The notes: generated by a model not told the origin, from the letters alone. 36,424 bases of DNA from Paucihalobacter sp036825875 (GCF_036825875.1 NZ_DAISXK010000029.1:1-36424), one strand, 5' to 3'. Positions 18,084-26,933 are shown, counted from the first letter of the stretch. Numbers and translations are program-made.

Positions 18084-20585
18084 TTGAAACAGTTAATTAC
18101 AAAAACATTTTTTTTGATGTTGCTTGTTTTGGTCGCTTCATGTTCGACTACAAAAAAAGCTTCTAAATCCAAATCTGCTGCTGCAAGTTCCTCAGAAGCA
18201 CCAGCCAAGAAACCCGGCAAAAATGATATTCAGCCTTATAGCAAGGTAATTACTAAGGACGCAGTAACAGACAAAGGATTATTTGACGTTCACAAAATTG
18301 ATGAATCGTATTTTTTTGAAATTCCAGATTCTTTATTTGAGCGCGAAATGCTAATGGTTACAAGAATTGCCAAAACCGCAAGTGGATTAGGTTTCGGTGG
18401 AGGAAAGACCAACGAGCAAATGCTACGTTGGCAGAAAAAAGACAAACAAGTACTTTTACGCGTTGTGTCCTCAGCCGTTACAGCAGCAGATTCACTACCT
18501 GTCCATGAAGCAGTTATCAATTCCAACTTTGAACCTGTGTTGTTCACTTTTCCAATAAAAGCAATCAGCAAGGATTCTACTAAAACCGTAATTGAGGTTA
18601 CTGATTTGTATAGTTCAGATGTGAAACCACTTGGTTTTCCCCAAAGTAGAAGACAGCAATACGGTATTACCCGATTAGATAACAGCCTTTCCTATATTGA
18701 AAGCTTAAAAAGTTATCCGACTAATATTGAAAGTCGCCATGTAAAAACATATGCAGCCTCAAAAGCACCATCAAATACAAGTACAGGAAATATTTCATTA
18801 GAGATCAACAACTCCATGATTTTACTACCAAAAGAACCTATGAAGCGTCGTATTTTCGACCAGCGTGTAGGTTGGTTTACAAGTGCAACCATCGATTATG
18901 GCTTACCAGTACAAGAAAGTAAAACTGTTAGATATTTAGACAGATGGCGTCTTGAAGTAAAAGATGAAGATATAGAAAAATTTAAAAGAGGTGAATTAGT
19001 AGAGCCGAAAAAACAAATAATCTACTACGTTGATAGAGCCACGCCCGACCAATGGAAGCCTTATATAAAACAAGGTATTGAAGATTGGCAAGTTGCTTTT
19101 GAGGCCGCAGGTTTCAAAAATGCCATTATCGCTATGGAACCACCAACCGTAGAAGAAGATCCAGAATGGAGCCCAGAAGATGCTCGTTACTCTGTAGTGC
19201 GCTATTTGGCATCTCCGATTCCTAATGCAAACGGTCCTCACGTTAGCGATCCGCGTTCGGGAGAAATAATCGAAAGTGATATTAATTGGTATCACAACGT
19301 TATGACCTTACTGCGTAACTGGTTCTTTGTGCAAACAGCTGCCATCAACCCAGATGCACGAGGTGTTGCCTTTAAAGATGAAGTTATGGGACGCTTAATA
19401 CGTTTTGTATCTGCACACGAAGTAGGACACACTTTAGGCTTACCTCATAACATGGGTAGCAGTGTCGCTTATCCAGTTGATAAACTACGCGATCCTGAAT
19501 TCACAAAAAAATACGGTACCGCACCTTCTATCATGGACTATGCGCGATTTAATTACATAGCGCAACCAGGTGACGAAGGCGTTGCGCTCATGCCAGAAAT
19601 AGGGATTTACGATAAGTATTCTATTGCTTGGGGTTACAAACCTATTTTAGAAGCTAAAACAGCCGAAGACGAAAAACCAATTCTTGATAGCTGGATATTA
19701 GAACACGCAGGAGATCCTATGTACCGATTTGGTCGTCAACAAAGTGGCGGTGTAATTGACCCTAGTTCTCAAACTGAAGATTTAGGCGATGATGCCGTAA
19801 AAGCAAGTAATTATGGAATCGCAAACCTTAAACGAATCATTCCAAATTTAATTGAATGGACTGCCGAAGATGGTAAAAATTACGACGATTTAGAAACCAT
19901 GTACGGACAAGTTGTTGGTCAATTTGCCAGATATATGGGACATGTAACATCTAATATTGGTGGTGTTTATGAATACTATAAAACCTATGACCAAGAAGGT
20001 GCTGTTTATACCCATGTTGATAAAAACCGTCAAAAAGAATCATTAGACTTTCTTCAAAAAGAACTATTTATAACACCAACATGGATGCTGGACGATAATA
20101 TTTTCAATAAATTTGAAAGTGCTGGTCAAGTGGAACGCGTTAGAAGTTTACAAACCAGAACTTTAAATGATATTCTTGATTTTGGCAGAATGGCCAGAAT
20201 GTTAGAAAACGAGACTGTTAATGGTCGTGAAGCTTATCCCTTATTAACGATGATGCAAGATTTAAGAAAAGGCTTGTTTAGCGAATTAAATGCTGGTAGA
20301 AGTATAGATATTTACCGAAGAAATCTTCAACGCGCCTACATTGAGCGCTTAGAATTTATCATGAAAAATGAGCAAGGAAATGTGCCAGCTGAATTTAGAC
20401 GATTTATTTCGCGAACCAGTGTAAATGTAAGCCAGTCGGATATAAGAGCCGTTGTAAGAGCAGAACTTAAAGCCTTACAATCATCGATTAGAAACGCTGT
20501 TGGAAGAACAGGTGATACCATGAGTAAAATTCATTTGCAAGATGCCTTAGAACGCATTGACGCCATTTTAAACCCTAAAAGTTAA
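18084..20585 (+). CDS. zinc-dependent metalloprotease lipoprotein (DUF5117/DUF4953 type)
   Basis: An 833-residue exported protein. The start is a TTG at 18084 (TTGAAACAGTTA): it gives a perfect lipoprotein signal peptide (MKQLITKTFFLMLLVLVASC), whereas the next ATG, at residue 12, lies inside the hydrophobic core. A low-complexity Lys/Ser/Ala linker follows. The middle (about 90-300) matches the DUF5117 region. The metzincin zinc motif HEVGHTLGLPH is at 445-455 with E446 as catalytic base, followed by a Met-turn candidate in PSIMDYARF. A large C-terminal DUF4953-like helical part completes the protein. Such proteases are widespread envelope lipoproteins of Bacteroidota with unknown substrates. 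A strong terminator follows at 20606. Confidence 0.93.
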   Translation: MKQLITKTFFLMLLVLVASCSTTKKASKSKSAAASSSEAPAKKPGKNDIQPYSKVITKDAVTDKGLFDVHKIDESYFFEIPDSLFEREMLMVTRIAKTASGLGFGGGKTNEQMLRWQKKDKQVLLRVVSSAVTAADSLPVHEAVINSNFEPVLFTFPIKAISKDSTKTVIEVTDLYSSDVKPLGFPQSRRQQYGITRLDNSLSYIESLKSYPTNIESRHVKTYAASKAPSNTSTGNISLEINNSMILLPKEPMKRRIFDQRVGWFTSATIDYGLPVQESKTVRYLDRWRLEVKDEDIEKFKRGELVEPKKQIIYYVDRATPDQWKPYIKQGIEDWQVAFEAAGFKNAIIAMEPPTVEEDPEWSPEDARYSVVRYLASPIPNANGPHVSDPRSGEIIESDINWYHNVMTLLRNWFFVQTAAINPDARGVAFKDEVMGRLIRFVSAHEVGHTLGLPHNMGSSVAYPVDKLRDPEFTKKYGTAPSIMDYARFNYIAQPGDEGVALMPEIGIYDKYSIAWGYKPILEAKTAEDEKPILDSWILEHAGDPMYRFGRQQSGGVIDPSSQTEDLGDDAVKASNYGIANLKRIIPNLIEWTAEDGKNYDDLETMYGQVVGQFARYMGHVTSNIGGVYEYYKTYDQEGAVYTHVDKNRQKESLDFLQKELFITPTWMLDDNIFNKFESAGQVERVRSLQTRTLNDILDFGRMARMLENETVNGREAYPLLTMMQDLRKGLFSELNAGRSIDIYRRNLQRAYIERLEFIMKNEQGNVPAEFRRFISRTSVNVSQSDIRAVVRAELKALQSSIRNAVGRTGDTMSKIHLQDALERIDAILNPKS

Positions 20586-20605
20586 CACAAAGTTTATAAA
20601 TTTTT

Positions 20606-20640
20606 AAAGGCTTCAAATGAATCGTTTGAAGCCTTTTTTT
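20606..20640 (+). terminator. intrinsic terminator after the metalloprotease gene
   Basis: Arms AAAGGCTTCAAA (20606-20617) and TTTGAAGCCTTT (20625-20636) form a 12-bp stem with a 7-base loop, followed by further T residues. It begins 20 bp after the stop. The T-run touches the 3' end of the minus-strand hydrolase gene, so the element sits between convergent genes and may work in both directions. Confidence 0.88.
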
Positions 20641-21463
20641 ATTTACCTAATATACCGTCTATGCTTTGCCAATACGTTTCAAAGTCGGACAAATTATTAT
20701 GCGAAGCCTTTTCAACAGTAATAAATTTGGTTTGTTTTGGTGCAGACTCAAATAACTTTATTGAAGATTTTATGGGCACTACCCGATCGCTTGTACCATG
20801 AATAATGGTCATGGCTGAACTCACCTCCTCAATACTTTCAAAATTGGAGAAATGATATTTGATCAATTTTTCAACTGGAAAAACCGGAAAACGCTTTTTA
20901 GCTACATCTGCGATACTGTAAAAAGGTGTTTCTAAAATAACATGAGAAACCTTATGCTTACTAGCAACATTTAAAGCCATTGCTGTACCCAAAGACCTAC
21001 CATATACAACGATGTTTGAATAGCCCAAACCAACAAGATATTCATAACAATGCTGCGCGTCATTATAAAGACCATCCTCGCTTAAAATGCCAGTACTCTT
21101 TCCGTAGGTTCTGTAATCCATCACAAAAACATCGTAATTGTACTTTGTTAACTCCGATGCAATAACGCCCCAACGACTCAAATTACCGGCATTGCCGTGA
21201 AAATAAAGCACAACACCCTTTGGAGCTTTGAGCTTAAAATGCAATGCATTAATGACCGTTCCTTTTCGGTCAGTTTCTAAAAACAATTCTTCAAAAGGCT
21301 GGCCAAATTGAAAGACATATTCAGAAGGTAAACTCGTAGGTCTAAAAATCATTTTTTCTTGTAAGAGGTACAGAGCGGAAACCATTAGTAAATAGATCAA
21401 GACAAAACCTACAGCAAAATGCTTAAGTCTTTTTAGTTGCTTTTTTTTGAGTGTGAATAACAT
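20639..21463 (-). CDS. membrane-anchored alpha/beta hydrolase (paralogue 1)
   Basis: A 274-residue alpha/beta hydrolase with one N-terminal transmembrane anchor (about 16-34). It has the HGNAGN oxyanion motif (89-94), the nucleophile elbow YGRSLGTA with S157, the acid D226 in HGTSDRVVP, and H255 in KASHNNL. This is the BEM46/YfhR-like serine hydrolase type, whose substrates are generally unknown esters or peptides. Its start codon overlaps the 3' end of the next upstream gene (21423-22301) by 41 bp, and the two proteins are clear paralogues, so this is a tandem duplication transcribed as one unit. Confidence 0.9.
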   Translation of the reverse strand: MLFTLKKKQLKRLKHFAVGFVLIYLLMVSALYLLQEKMIFRPTSLPSEYVFQFGQPFEELFLETDRKGTVINALHFKLKAPKGVVLYFHGNAGNLSRWGVIASELTKYNYDVFVMDYRTYGKSTGILSEDGLYNDAQHCYEYLVGLGYSNIVVYGRSLGTAMALNVASKHKVSHVILETPFYSIADVAKKRFPVFPVEKLIKYHFSNFESIEEVSSAMTIIHGTSDRVVPIKSSIKLFESAPKQTKFITVEKASHNNLSDFETYWQSIDGILGK

Positions 21464-22301
21464 TTATACTCGTTTTTGAAAGATCGACTGTGGTGGTTGG
21501 TTGTAAAATAATTTCCTCTAACATGCTATGATAGGCTGGGAAATTATTTAAATCTTTATGACCACCGCCAATAACCGTATGTAGTCTCGTTCTTTCAGAA
21601 TTAATTTTACTCAGTTTAACACTTGTTTTATAGGGTATGAGCTTGTCATTCGTACCGTGAATGATATGAATCGGACAGCGAACATATTTCAACCATTTAT
21701 AAGTTGGCAACGGATATTTAATTAAAATTGATAGCGGCATAAATGGCATAAACCGTGTGGTGACTTTAGTTAAGCTGTAATAAGGTGCGTCTAAAATTAG
21801 TAACTTAGGATTGTTTATAGAAGCCAGCTTAGTAGCAAAACCAGAGCCTAAAGATCTACCATACAAAATGATGTTGCTTTCGCTAGTTAAGCTCTTAATT
21901 TTGTTATAGACTTCCTGTAAATCGCGTTTAATAGCTTTTTGAGTTCGCTTGCCTGTACTTTTTCCAAAACCGCGATAATCTAGCATTAAAACACTGTATC
22001 CAAGTCTTGTAAAATCAACAGCAAACTTTCCCCAACCTTTGATACTTTTAGAATTCCCTTTGAGATAAAGCACAATACCCTTGGGGGTTTCTTTGGTTTT
22101 AAATAACAATCCGTTAATCACCGCACCGTCTCTAGTGGTGAGATTATACTCTTTAAACTCTTGGTTATCGTAATTAAACTGAAAATCCTTCGGTAATTTC
22201 TCGGGCTTAAATAATAAGTAATCCTGTAAATAATACAGCGCAATACTAATCACCAAATAAATGGCAATGACTAAAATTGAAATATATAACCAATACGGCA
22301 T
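21423..22301 (-). CDS. membrane-anchored alpha/beta hydrolase (paralogue 2)
   Basis: A 292-residue alpha/beta hydrolase with an N-terminal transmembrane helix (about 5-26). Nucleophile S150 lies in YGRSLGSG, acid D219 in HGTNDKLIP and base H248 in GGGHKDL, so the triad is intact. The oxyanion motif is altered: where paralogue 1 has HGNAGN, this one reads KGNSKS (81-86), with Lys in place of His. The C-terminus carries a basic tail (QKKATKKT) lying in the region that overlaps the next gene. It is the first gene of the pair, and no exact TAnnTTTG box was found upstream. It probably acts on a different substrate from its paralogue. Confidence 0.88.
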   Translation of the reverse strand: MPYWLYISILVIAIYLVISIALYYLQDYLLFKPEKLPKDFQFNYDNQEFKEYNLTTRDGAVINGLLFKTKETPKGIVLYLKGNSKSIKGWGKFAVDFTRLGYSVLMLDYRGFGKSTGKRTQKAIKRDLQEVYNKIKSLTSESNIILYGRSLGSGFATKLASINNPKLLILDAPYYSLTKVTTRFMPFMPLSILIKYPLPTYKWLKYVRCPIHIIHGTNDKLIPYKTSVKLSKINSERTRLHTVIGGGHKDLNNFPAYHSMLEEIILQPTTTVDLSKTSINVIHTQKKATKKT

Positions 22302-22455
22302 TAACGCTCTAATTAAAGTTTTAAGATACGAAACTCAATGATGCAATTAAATATACGGAAAAATCTGAAATTGTTAAGTCTTGGTTAAAAAATGACATCC
22401 CATTAAACCAATGTATATAAAAAACGTCTTAGAATTGAACCTTAAATTGAATATC

Positions 22456-22902
22456 ATGAAAAATGCACTTATTTTAATCGCTTTCCTTATAAGTCTTGGA
22501 AGCTTTGCCCAAAAAACCGAAGGAATGCAGCAAAGACAAAAAATGGAACGTTCTAGAATAGCCTCTAATCTTTCGGCTGAAGAAATGGCTACCCTACGAA
22601 CCAAAGAACTTACGCTTCAACTTGATCTTAACGAATCGCAACAAAAAAGCATCAAAGCCTTACTTGTAAGCGAAATATCAAACAGGAAAGCAAACATGCA
22701 AAACAGACCGCAAAAAGGATTTAGAAAAGATTCTACAAATATTTCGTCTGAAGATTTCTACAAAATGAGATCGGAACGTTTGGACCATCAAATCGAATTT
22801 CAAAATAAGATGAAAATGATCTTAACCGATACCCAGTTCGACACATGGAAAAGCATAAATCAACAGCGTAGAAATAAAATTCAAATGAAACCTCAACGAT
22901 AA
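22456..22902 (+). CDS. Spy/CpxP-like small exported protein
   Basis: From the ATG at 22456 this is a 148-residue protein with a clear signal peptide (MKNALILIAFLISLGSFAQ). The frame is open from 22411, but those 15 extra residues would spoil the signal. The mature part is helical, highly charged and rich in Gln, Met and Arg. Two copies of a LTLxLDLNESQQKSIKAL-like and MKMILTDTQFDTWKSI-like pattern resemble the LTxxQ repeats of periplasmic Spy/CpxP proteins. Those proteins are chaperones or envelope-stress sensors in proteobacteria. It is followed by its own terminator. Confidence 0.72.
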   Translation: MKNALILIAFLISLGSFAQKTEGMQQRQKMERSRIASNLSAEEMATLRTKELTLQLDLNESQQKSIKALLVSEISNRKANMQNRPQKGFRKDSTNISSEDFYKMRSERLDHQIEFQNKMKMILTDTQFDTWKSINQQRRNKIQMKPQR

Positions 22903-22926
22903 TATGTTCTACTTTATCGAAAAAAT

Positions 22927-22966
22927 AAGGAAGTCGTTTCAAAAAACGAGACTTCCTTTATTCTTT
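22927..22966 (+). terminator. intrinsic terminator after the Spy-like gene
   Basis: AAGGAAGTC (22927-22935) pairs perfectly with GACTTCCTT (22950-22958). GTTT/AAAC extends the stem beyond a 2-base bulge, and a T-rich stretch follows. It isolates the first small exported gene from the next two. Confidence 0.8.
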
Positions 22967-23010
22967 TAAAATATTTTTTCTATCTTTCCACTTCCAAAAT
23001 TTTTAGAGAT

Positions 23011-23445
23011 ATGAAAACCAATGTATTAATAATAGTATTTGCATTTATTTTTAGTTTTAGCTTAAATGCGCAAGAACGCCGGACATTAGCTAAACAGAAT
23101 AACGTTTCCAGCGAAAAACAAATCCTTAAACCAAATGCCGAAAACCTTGGTCAGCTTCAAGGAAGAAAATTAGCTAAACACCTAAGCTTATCTGAAGATC
23201 AGTATTATTCTGTAACAAGTTTAATTCAAAAACATTTGAAAGGTGAAAAATATCAAAAGTTGATGGCAACTGTGGCGAGTGATAACGTTCAAGAAATTTC
23301 AAAATCTAAAACCTTTGAACAAGATTTTGTCTCTGCAGAATTATTCAAAGACCAGGATTTTACAAAGGAACTAAGTACCATAATTGACGAGAAGCAAATG
23401 GGCTTATTTAATGATCTTGTCAAAAATCAATTAAGTCCAAAATAA
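23011..23445 (+). CDS. small exported protein of unknown function
   Basis: A 144-residue protein with a signal peptide (MKTNVLIIVFAFIFSFSLNAQ). The mature part is charged and helical. A block AKHLSLSEDQYYSVTSLIQKHL echoes the LTxxQ motif of Spy-like proteins, and a second such motif (TIIDEKQMGLFNDLV) lies near the C-terminus. I do not recognise a named family. TATCTTTC at 22981-22988 is one base from the -7 promoter consensus, about 23 bases before the ATG. The gene is followed 32 bp later by another small exported protein, so the two are likely co-transcribed. Confidence 0.65.
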   Translation: MKTNVLIIVFAFIFSFSLNAQERRTLAKQNNVSSEKQILKPNAENLGQLQGRKLAKHLSLSEDQYYSVTSLIQKHLKGEKYQKLMATVASDNVQEISKSKTFEQDFVSAELFKDQDFTKELSTIIDEKQMGLFNDLVKNQLSPK

Positions 23446-23477
23446 CCTATATAACCCCTTAAAATAACAACTTTTAA

Positions 23478-23807
23478 ATGAGAAAATTATCATTATTCGT
23501 ACTATTATTTACCCTATTTGCAGCAAGTTCAACTGTAACTGCACAAAATAAAGTTGAAGTAAATGCCGCCGCCGCTGAGCAAACTGAAGAACTGAGAAAA
23601 CAGCTCAAATTTAGTGATGAGCAAAGAGATCAAGTTTATGAAATATGCAAAGAGTACCAAGCTGCTTATCGTACTTTAAGTGTTGATTTGCAAGCTAACA
23701 AAGAATGGAAGGCTAAAATCGATGCAAGATTAGAAAACAAGTTGGCTACGACACTTACGGAAGAGCAGTTCAATCACTACAAAAAAATACAACAGAGTAT
23801 CAAATAA
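23478..23807 (+). CDS. small exported protein of unknown function
   Basis: A 109-residue protein with a signal peptide (MRKLSLFVLLFTLFAASSTVTAQ). The mature part is an alpha-helical, charged polypeptide with RKQLKFSDEQRDQVYEICKE and a C-terminal TTLTEEQFNHYKKIQ, the paired (L/F)(S/T)xEQ pattern of Spy/CpxP-like proteins at a small scale. One Cys is present. It is the last gene before a hairpin terminator shared with the convergent hemL operon. Periplasmic location and a chaperone or stress role are inferences only. Confidence 0.68.
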   Translation: MRKLSLFVLLFTLFAASSTVTAQNKVEVNAAAAEQTEELRKQLKFSDEQRDQVYEICKEYQAAYRTLSVDLQANKEWKAKIDARLENKLATTLTEEQFNHYKKIQQSIK

Positions 23808-23877
23808 AATCTCAATTAAAAATAAATGGGAAGATGGCATGAGAACTATCCGCCTTTCCTTTAAAATATAATCTACT

Positions 23878-23913
23878 AAAAGAGCAACACTTTAAAAGGT
23901 CGCTCTTTTTTTT
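23878..23913. terminator. bidirectional terminator between convergent operons
   Basis: AAAAGAGC (23878-23885) pairs with GCTCTTTT (23902-23909). The 16-base apical part can pair further (ACTTT with AAGGT). On the plus strand eight T residues follow, overlapping the hemL stop codon. On the minus strand the stem continues into TTTTAG. It serves the small-protein genes and probably hemL. Confidence 0.8.
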
Positions 23914-25201
23914 ATTGAATAGTTTTTAAGACCTTTTCCGCTGCTGCAATAGTCTTGTCAATATCTTCATACGATAAGGCATCATTCAAAAACCAACTTT
24001 CAAAAGCGCTCGGAGGTAAATAAATACCCTCGTTGAGCATACCGTGAAAAAATTGCTTAAACGTATCGTTGTTTCCCATAGCTGCAGTTTCAAAATCAAT
24101 TACAGCCACATCGCTAAAATGAACTGAAATCATTGAACCTACTCTATTAATTGTATAGTGGATACCACTGCTATTTAAAACATTTTCTAAACCTTCATGC
24201 AAATACGCTGTCTTGTCGTTTAAACTTTTAAAAATAGTATCATCGCTATTTAAGGCATTTAACATAGCATAGCCAGCAGCCATTGCTAAAGGGTTCCCGC
24301 TTAAAGTTCCCGCTTGATAAACTGGCCCGATAGGTGCTAAATAATCCATAATCTCATTTCTGGCTGCAAATGCACCAACTGGTAATCCACCACCAATCAC
24401 TTTTCCAAAGCAAACAATATCGGCTTTGATATTAAATAATTCCTGGACGCCGCCTTTAGCCAATCTAAAACCAGTCATCACCTCATCAAATACCAGTAAT
24501 ATTTGATGCGCATCACATAAGCTTCTTAAGGCTTCTAAAAATCCCGATCTTGGCGGAATACAACCCATATTACCAGCTACAGGCTCAATAATGATGCAAG
24601 CGATATCGTTTTTATTAGCTTCAATAATCGCTTTCACGTTCTCAATATCGTTATAGCGAGCCAGCAACGTGTCTTTGGCAGTGCCTTGCGTAACGCCAGG
24701 GCTATTTGGCATGCCAAAAGTAACGGCGCCGCTTCCGGCTTGAATCAAAAAAGAATCGCTATGCCCGTGATAGCAACCGGCAAATTTAATAATCTTATCC
24801 TTTTTAGTAAAACCACGTGACAACCGTACAGCACTCATACAAGCCTCAGTACCAGAATTAACAAACCTAATTTTATCAATATTCGGCACCATACTTACCG
24901 CTAATTCTGCAATTTTTGTCTCCAACTCAGTTGGCATGCCAAATGAAGTACCCAACTGAGCCTTTTCTATAACAGCGTTGACAACAGGTTCGTAAGCATG
25001 ACCTAAAATCATGGGTCCCCACGAACTGATATAATCAATTAATTGGTTCCCGTCTTCATCAGTGATATAAGCGCCCTTGGCCGACTTTGCAAAAACTGGT
25101 GTGCCACCCACAGCGCCAAACGCCCTTACTGGTGAATTCACACCGCCAGGGATTACCTGTTCGGCCATTTTAAATAGCGCACTACTTCTTTTATAAAGCA
25201 T
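23912..25201 (-). CDS. hemL: glutamate-1-semialdehyde 2,1-aminomutase
   Basis: A PLP enzyme that converts glutamate-1-semialdehyde to 5-aminolevulinate in the C5 tetrapyrrole pathway, in the cytoplasm. The 429-residue length is standard. Diagnostic motifs are the N-terminal VIPGGVNSPVRAFGAVGGTP, the VNSGTEACMSAVRLSRG phosphate-binding region, and CYHGHSDSFLIQAGSG. LLVFDEVMTGFR carries the PLP-binding Asp (D239), and FGKVIGGGLPVGAF carries the Schiff-base Lys (K267). It is the last gene of a three-gene minus-strand operon and begins 2 bp after the glucosaminidase stop. Confidence 0.98.
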   Translation of the reverse strand: MLYKRSSALFKMAEQVIPGGVNSPVRAFGAVGGTPVFAKSAKGAYITDEDGNQLIDYISSWGPMILGHAYEPVVNAVIEKAQLGTSFGMPTELETKIAELAVSMVPNIDKIRFVNSGTEACMSAVRLSRGFTKKDKIIKFAGCYHGHSDSFLIQAGSGAVTFGMPNSPGVTQGTAKDTLLARYNDIENVKAIIEANKNDIACIIIEPVAGNMGCIPPRSGFLEALRSLCDAHQILLVFDEVMTGFRLAKGGVQELFNIKADIVCFGKVIGGGLPVGAFAARNEIMDYLAPIGPVYQAGTLSGNPLAMAAGYAMLNALNSDDTIFKSLNDKTAYLHEGLENVLNSSGIHYTINRVGSMISVHFSDVAVIDFETAAMGNNDTFKQFFHGMLNEGIYLPPSAFESWFLNDALSYEDIDKTIAAAEKVLKTIQ

Positions 25202-25203
25202 TT

Positions 25204-26022
25204 TTATTTGATTTTTAAGATTTGCCCAACAGATAAACTTGTTGAAGTTAAACCGTTTAATTGCTGTATGCTTTCAACGCTTGTATTATATTTTTTCGAT
25301 AAAGAGTACAATGTATCGCCTGCTTTTACGGTGTGAATAGTTGAATCATTATCGCCGCTACCATCGACTTCGCTCGATGTTCTCGCTTTATTTCCCAAAA
25401 CCATGTCATCATATTCATACAAACGATAGCGCTCAATCAAACTGATTAATTTTTCAGGGTATTGCCTGTCCGTGGCATAACCCGCCTTTCGTAAGCCCCT
25501 AGCCCAACCTTTATAATCATCTTCCTTCAGCGTAAATAAATCCGCGTATCTACTTCTGCCAGTTAAAAATTTAGAATGGTCTTCAAAAGACGACAGGGCT
25601 TGGTCGTATTTTCTAAAACATTCCTGGGCAGCGTCATCATCGTGGTATATTTTTTCGCCAGTCCATCCGTGACACTTTATCCCAAAGTGATTATTGGCCT
25701 CAACGGCCAACCTACCGCGTCCAGCACCCGATTCTAAAATACCCTGAGCAAGCGTAATACTTGCAGGAATCTTGTAATTGCGCATTTCTATCATGGCAAT
25801 ATCACTAAAGGCGTTAATATAAGCTTCGGTAGAATTAATGGGCGTTGATGTTGGTGGCGCAGTTTCAGGACGAGGCGTTGGTTTCGGACTGGGCTGGCTG
25901 GGTGTTTCCACCGTAACCACGCGCTCCGTTTTACTTTTCTTTTTTTTAGTGACAACTCCCTTTTTCGGTCCGCAGCTCACGATGAATATTCCTAAGAAAA
26001 ATAAAATTAAATACCTATTCAT
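25204..26022 (-). CDS. LysM-containing glucosaminidase lipoprotein
   Basis: A 272-residue lipoprotein with lipobox IVSC (C17), a Lys-rich then Pro/Thr-rich linker (about 20-62), and a GH73-type endo-beta-N-acetylglucosaminidase domain (about 66-205). The catalytic Glu is E97 in LAQGILESGAGRG, and NNHFGIKCHGW is a second family motif. A C-terminal LysM peptidoglycan-binding repeat (230-272, HTVKAGDTLYSLSKKYN) follows. It would hydrolyse peptidoglycan from an outer-membrane anchor facing the periplasm. Its start overlaps the end of the ACC-deaminase-like gene by 4 bp (ATGA overlap), and hemL follows, so the three genes are translationally linked. Confidence 0.93.
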   Translation of the reverse strand: MNRYLILFFLGIFIVSCGPKKGVVTKKKKSKTERVVTVETPSQPSPKPTPRPETAPPTSTPINSTEAYINAFSDIAMIEMRNYKIPASITLAQGILESGAGRGRLAVEANNHFGIKCHGWTGEKIYHDDDAAQECFRKYDQALSSFEDHSKFLTGRSRYADLFTLKEDDYKGWARGLRKAGYATDRQYPEKLISLIERYRLYEYDDMVLGNKARTSSEVDGSGDNDSTIHTVKAGDTLYSLSKKYNTSVESIQQLNGLTSTSLSVGQILKIK

Positions 26023-26933
26023 TCAAAATTAATTAAGGGTAATTGCTTGTTATTCAGTTTTTTATTCATCCCTTTAAGACCTTGCAATCCACCAGTGTGA
26101 ATCGCTAACAATTGCGTGTTAGGCTTAAAATAATCTTTAGCAATCAAATCCATTATGCCATACATCATTTTAGCAGTATAAACAGGATCGAATTTTATGC
26201 CGAAATCACGATAATACCTATTGAGAAACGTAACCAATTCAACATTTATTTTCGCATAGCCACCAAAATGATAGTCACTAATGAGCTCCCAATTTTGCTT
26301 TTGTGCAAATTTACTAATTTCCGAACTTAAAAAATCACCTTTTAGTGCCGGAAATCCCAGAATTTTTTGATGTGGTAACGCGCTATTGATAAGGCCCGAA
26401 ATAGTGCCACCAGTGCCAACCGGACAACAAATTATATCGAACAGTGCATCTTGCTCCGTAAGAATTTCTTCACAGCCTTTCACAGCCAGCTGATTGGTGC
26501 CGCCTTCGGGAATAATATAGGCATTGGGAAACTCGTTGTTTAGCCTCATAAGAAACGTGTCGTTAGTTTTTTCACGATAAGAAGCTCTTGAAACAAATTT
26601 CATGGTCATTCTAGCATTTTTAGCAAATTCTAGAGTAGGATTATTCTCAAGGTTTTCTTCTAGCTCCTCACCTCTTATAATACCCACCGTTTTAAAATTA
26701 TAAAGTTGACCCGCAGCCGCCACGGCCGCAATATGATTGGAAAAAGCACCCCCAAAAGTCACCAAAGTATCCAACCCAAGCATTTTGGCCTTTTCGAGAT
26801 TGTATTTAAGTTTTCTAAACTTATTTCCTGAAACCAAAGGATGGATCAAATCCTCCCGTTTAAGCCATAGCGCTACACCTTGTCGAGAGGTGTAAATAAG
26901 TTCGTTTTGTATGTTAAAATGACTAAAATTCAA
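26019..26933 (-). CDS. 1-aminocyclopropane-1-carboxylate deaminase/D-cysteine desulfhydrase family PLP enzyme
   Basis: A 304-residue fold-type II PLP enzyme. The LWLKREDLIHPLVSGNKFRK motif near residue 22-41 carries the PLP Lys (K38). TFGGAFSNHIAAVAAAG is the substrate-phosphate loop and CCPVGTGGTISGLI the glycine-rich PLP-phosphate loop. Reactions in the family include deamination of ACC to 2-oxobutyrate and ammonia, and desulfhydration of D-cysteine; motifs alone do not discriminate here. Flavobacterial homologues of this size are usually annotated broadly. It is the first gene of the operon with a LysM glucosaminidase and hemL, and is divergent from the long T9SS cargo gene. Confidence 0.9.
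   Translation of the reverse strand: MNFSHFNIQNELIYTSRQGVALWLKREDLIHPLVSGNKFRKLKYNLEKAKMLGLDTLVTFGGAFSNHIAAVAAAGQLYNFKTVGIIRGEELEENLENNPTLEFAKNARMTMKFVSRASYREKTNDTFLMRLNNEFPNAYIIPEGGTNQLAVKGCEEILTEQDALFDIICCPVGTGGTISGLINSALPHQKILGFPALKGDFLSSEISKFAQKQNWELISDYHFGGYAKINVELVTFLNRYYRDFGIKFDPVYTAKMMYGIMDLIAKDYFKPNTQLLAIHTGGLQGLKGMNKKLNNKQLPLINFE

Noticed and set aside
22411..22455. Fifteen-residue extension of the Spy-like protein
   Set aside because: It would precede an already complete signal peptide starting MKNALILIAF.
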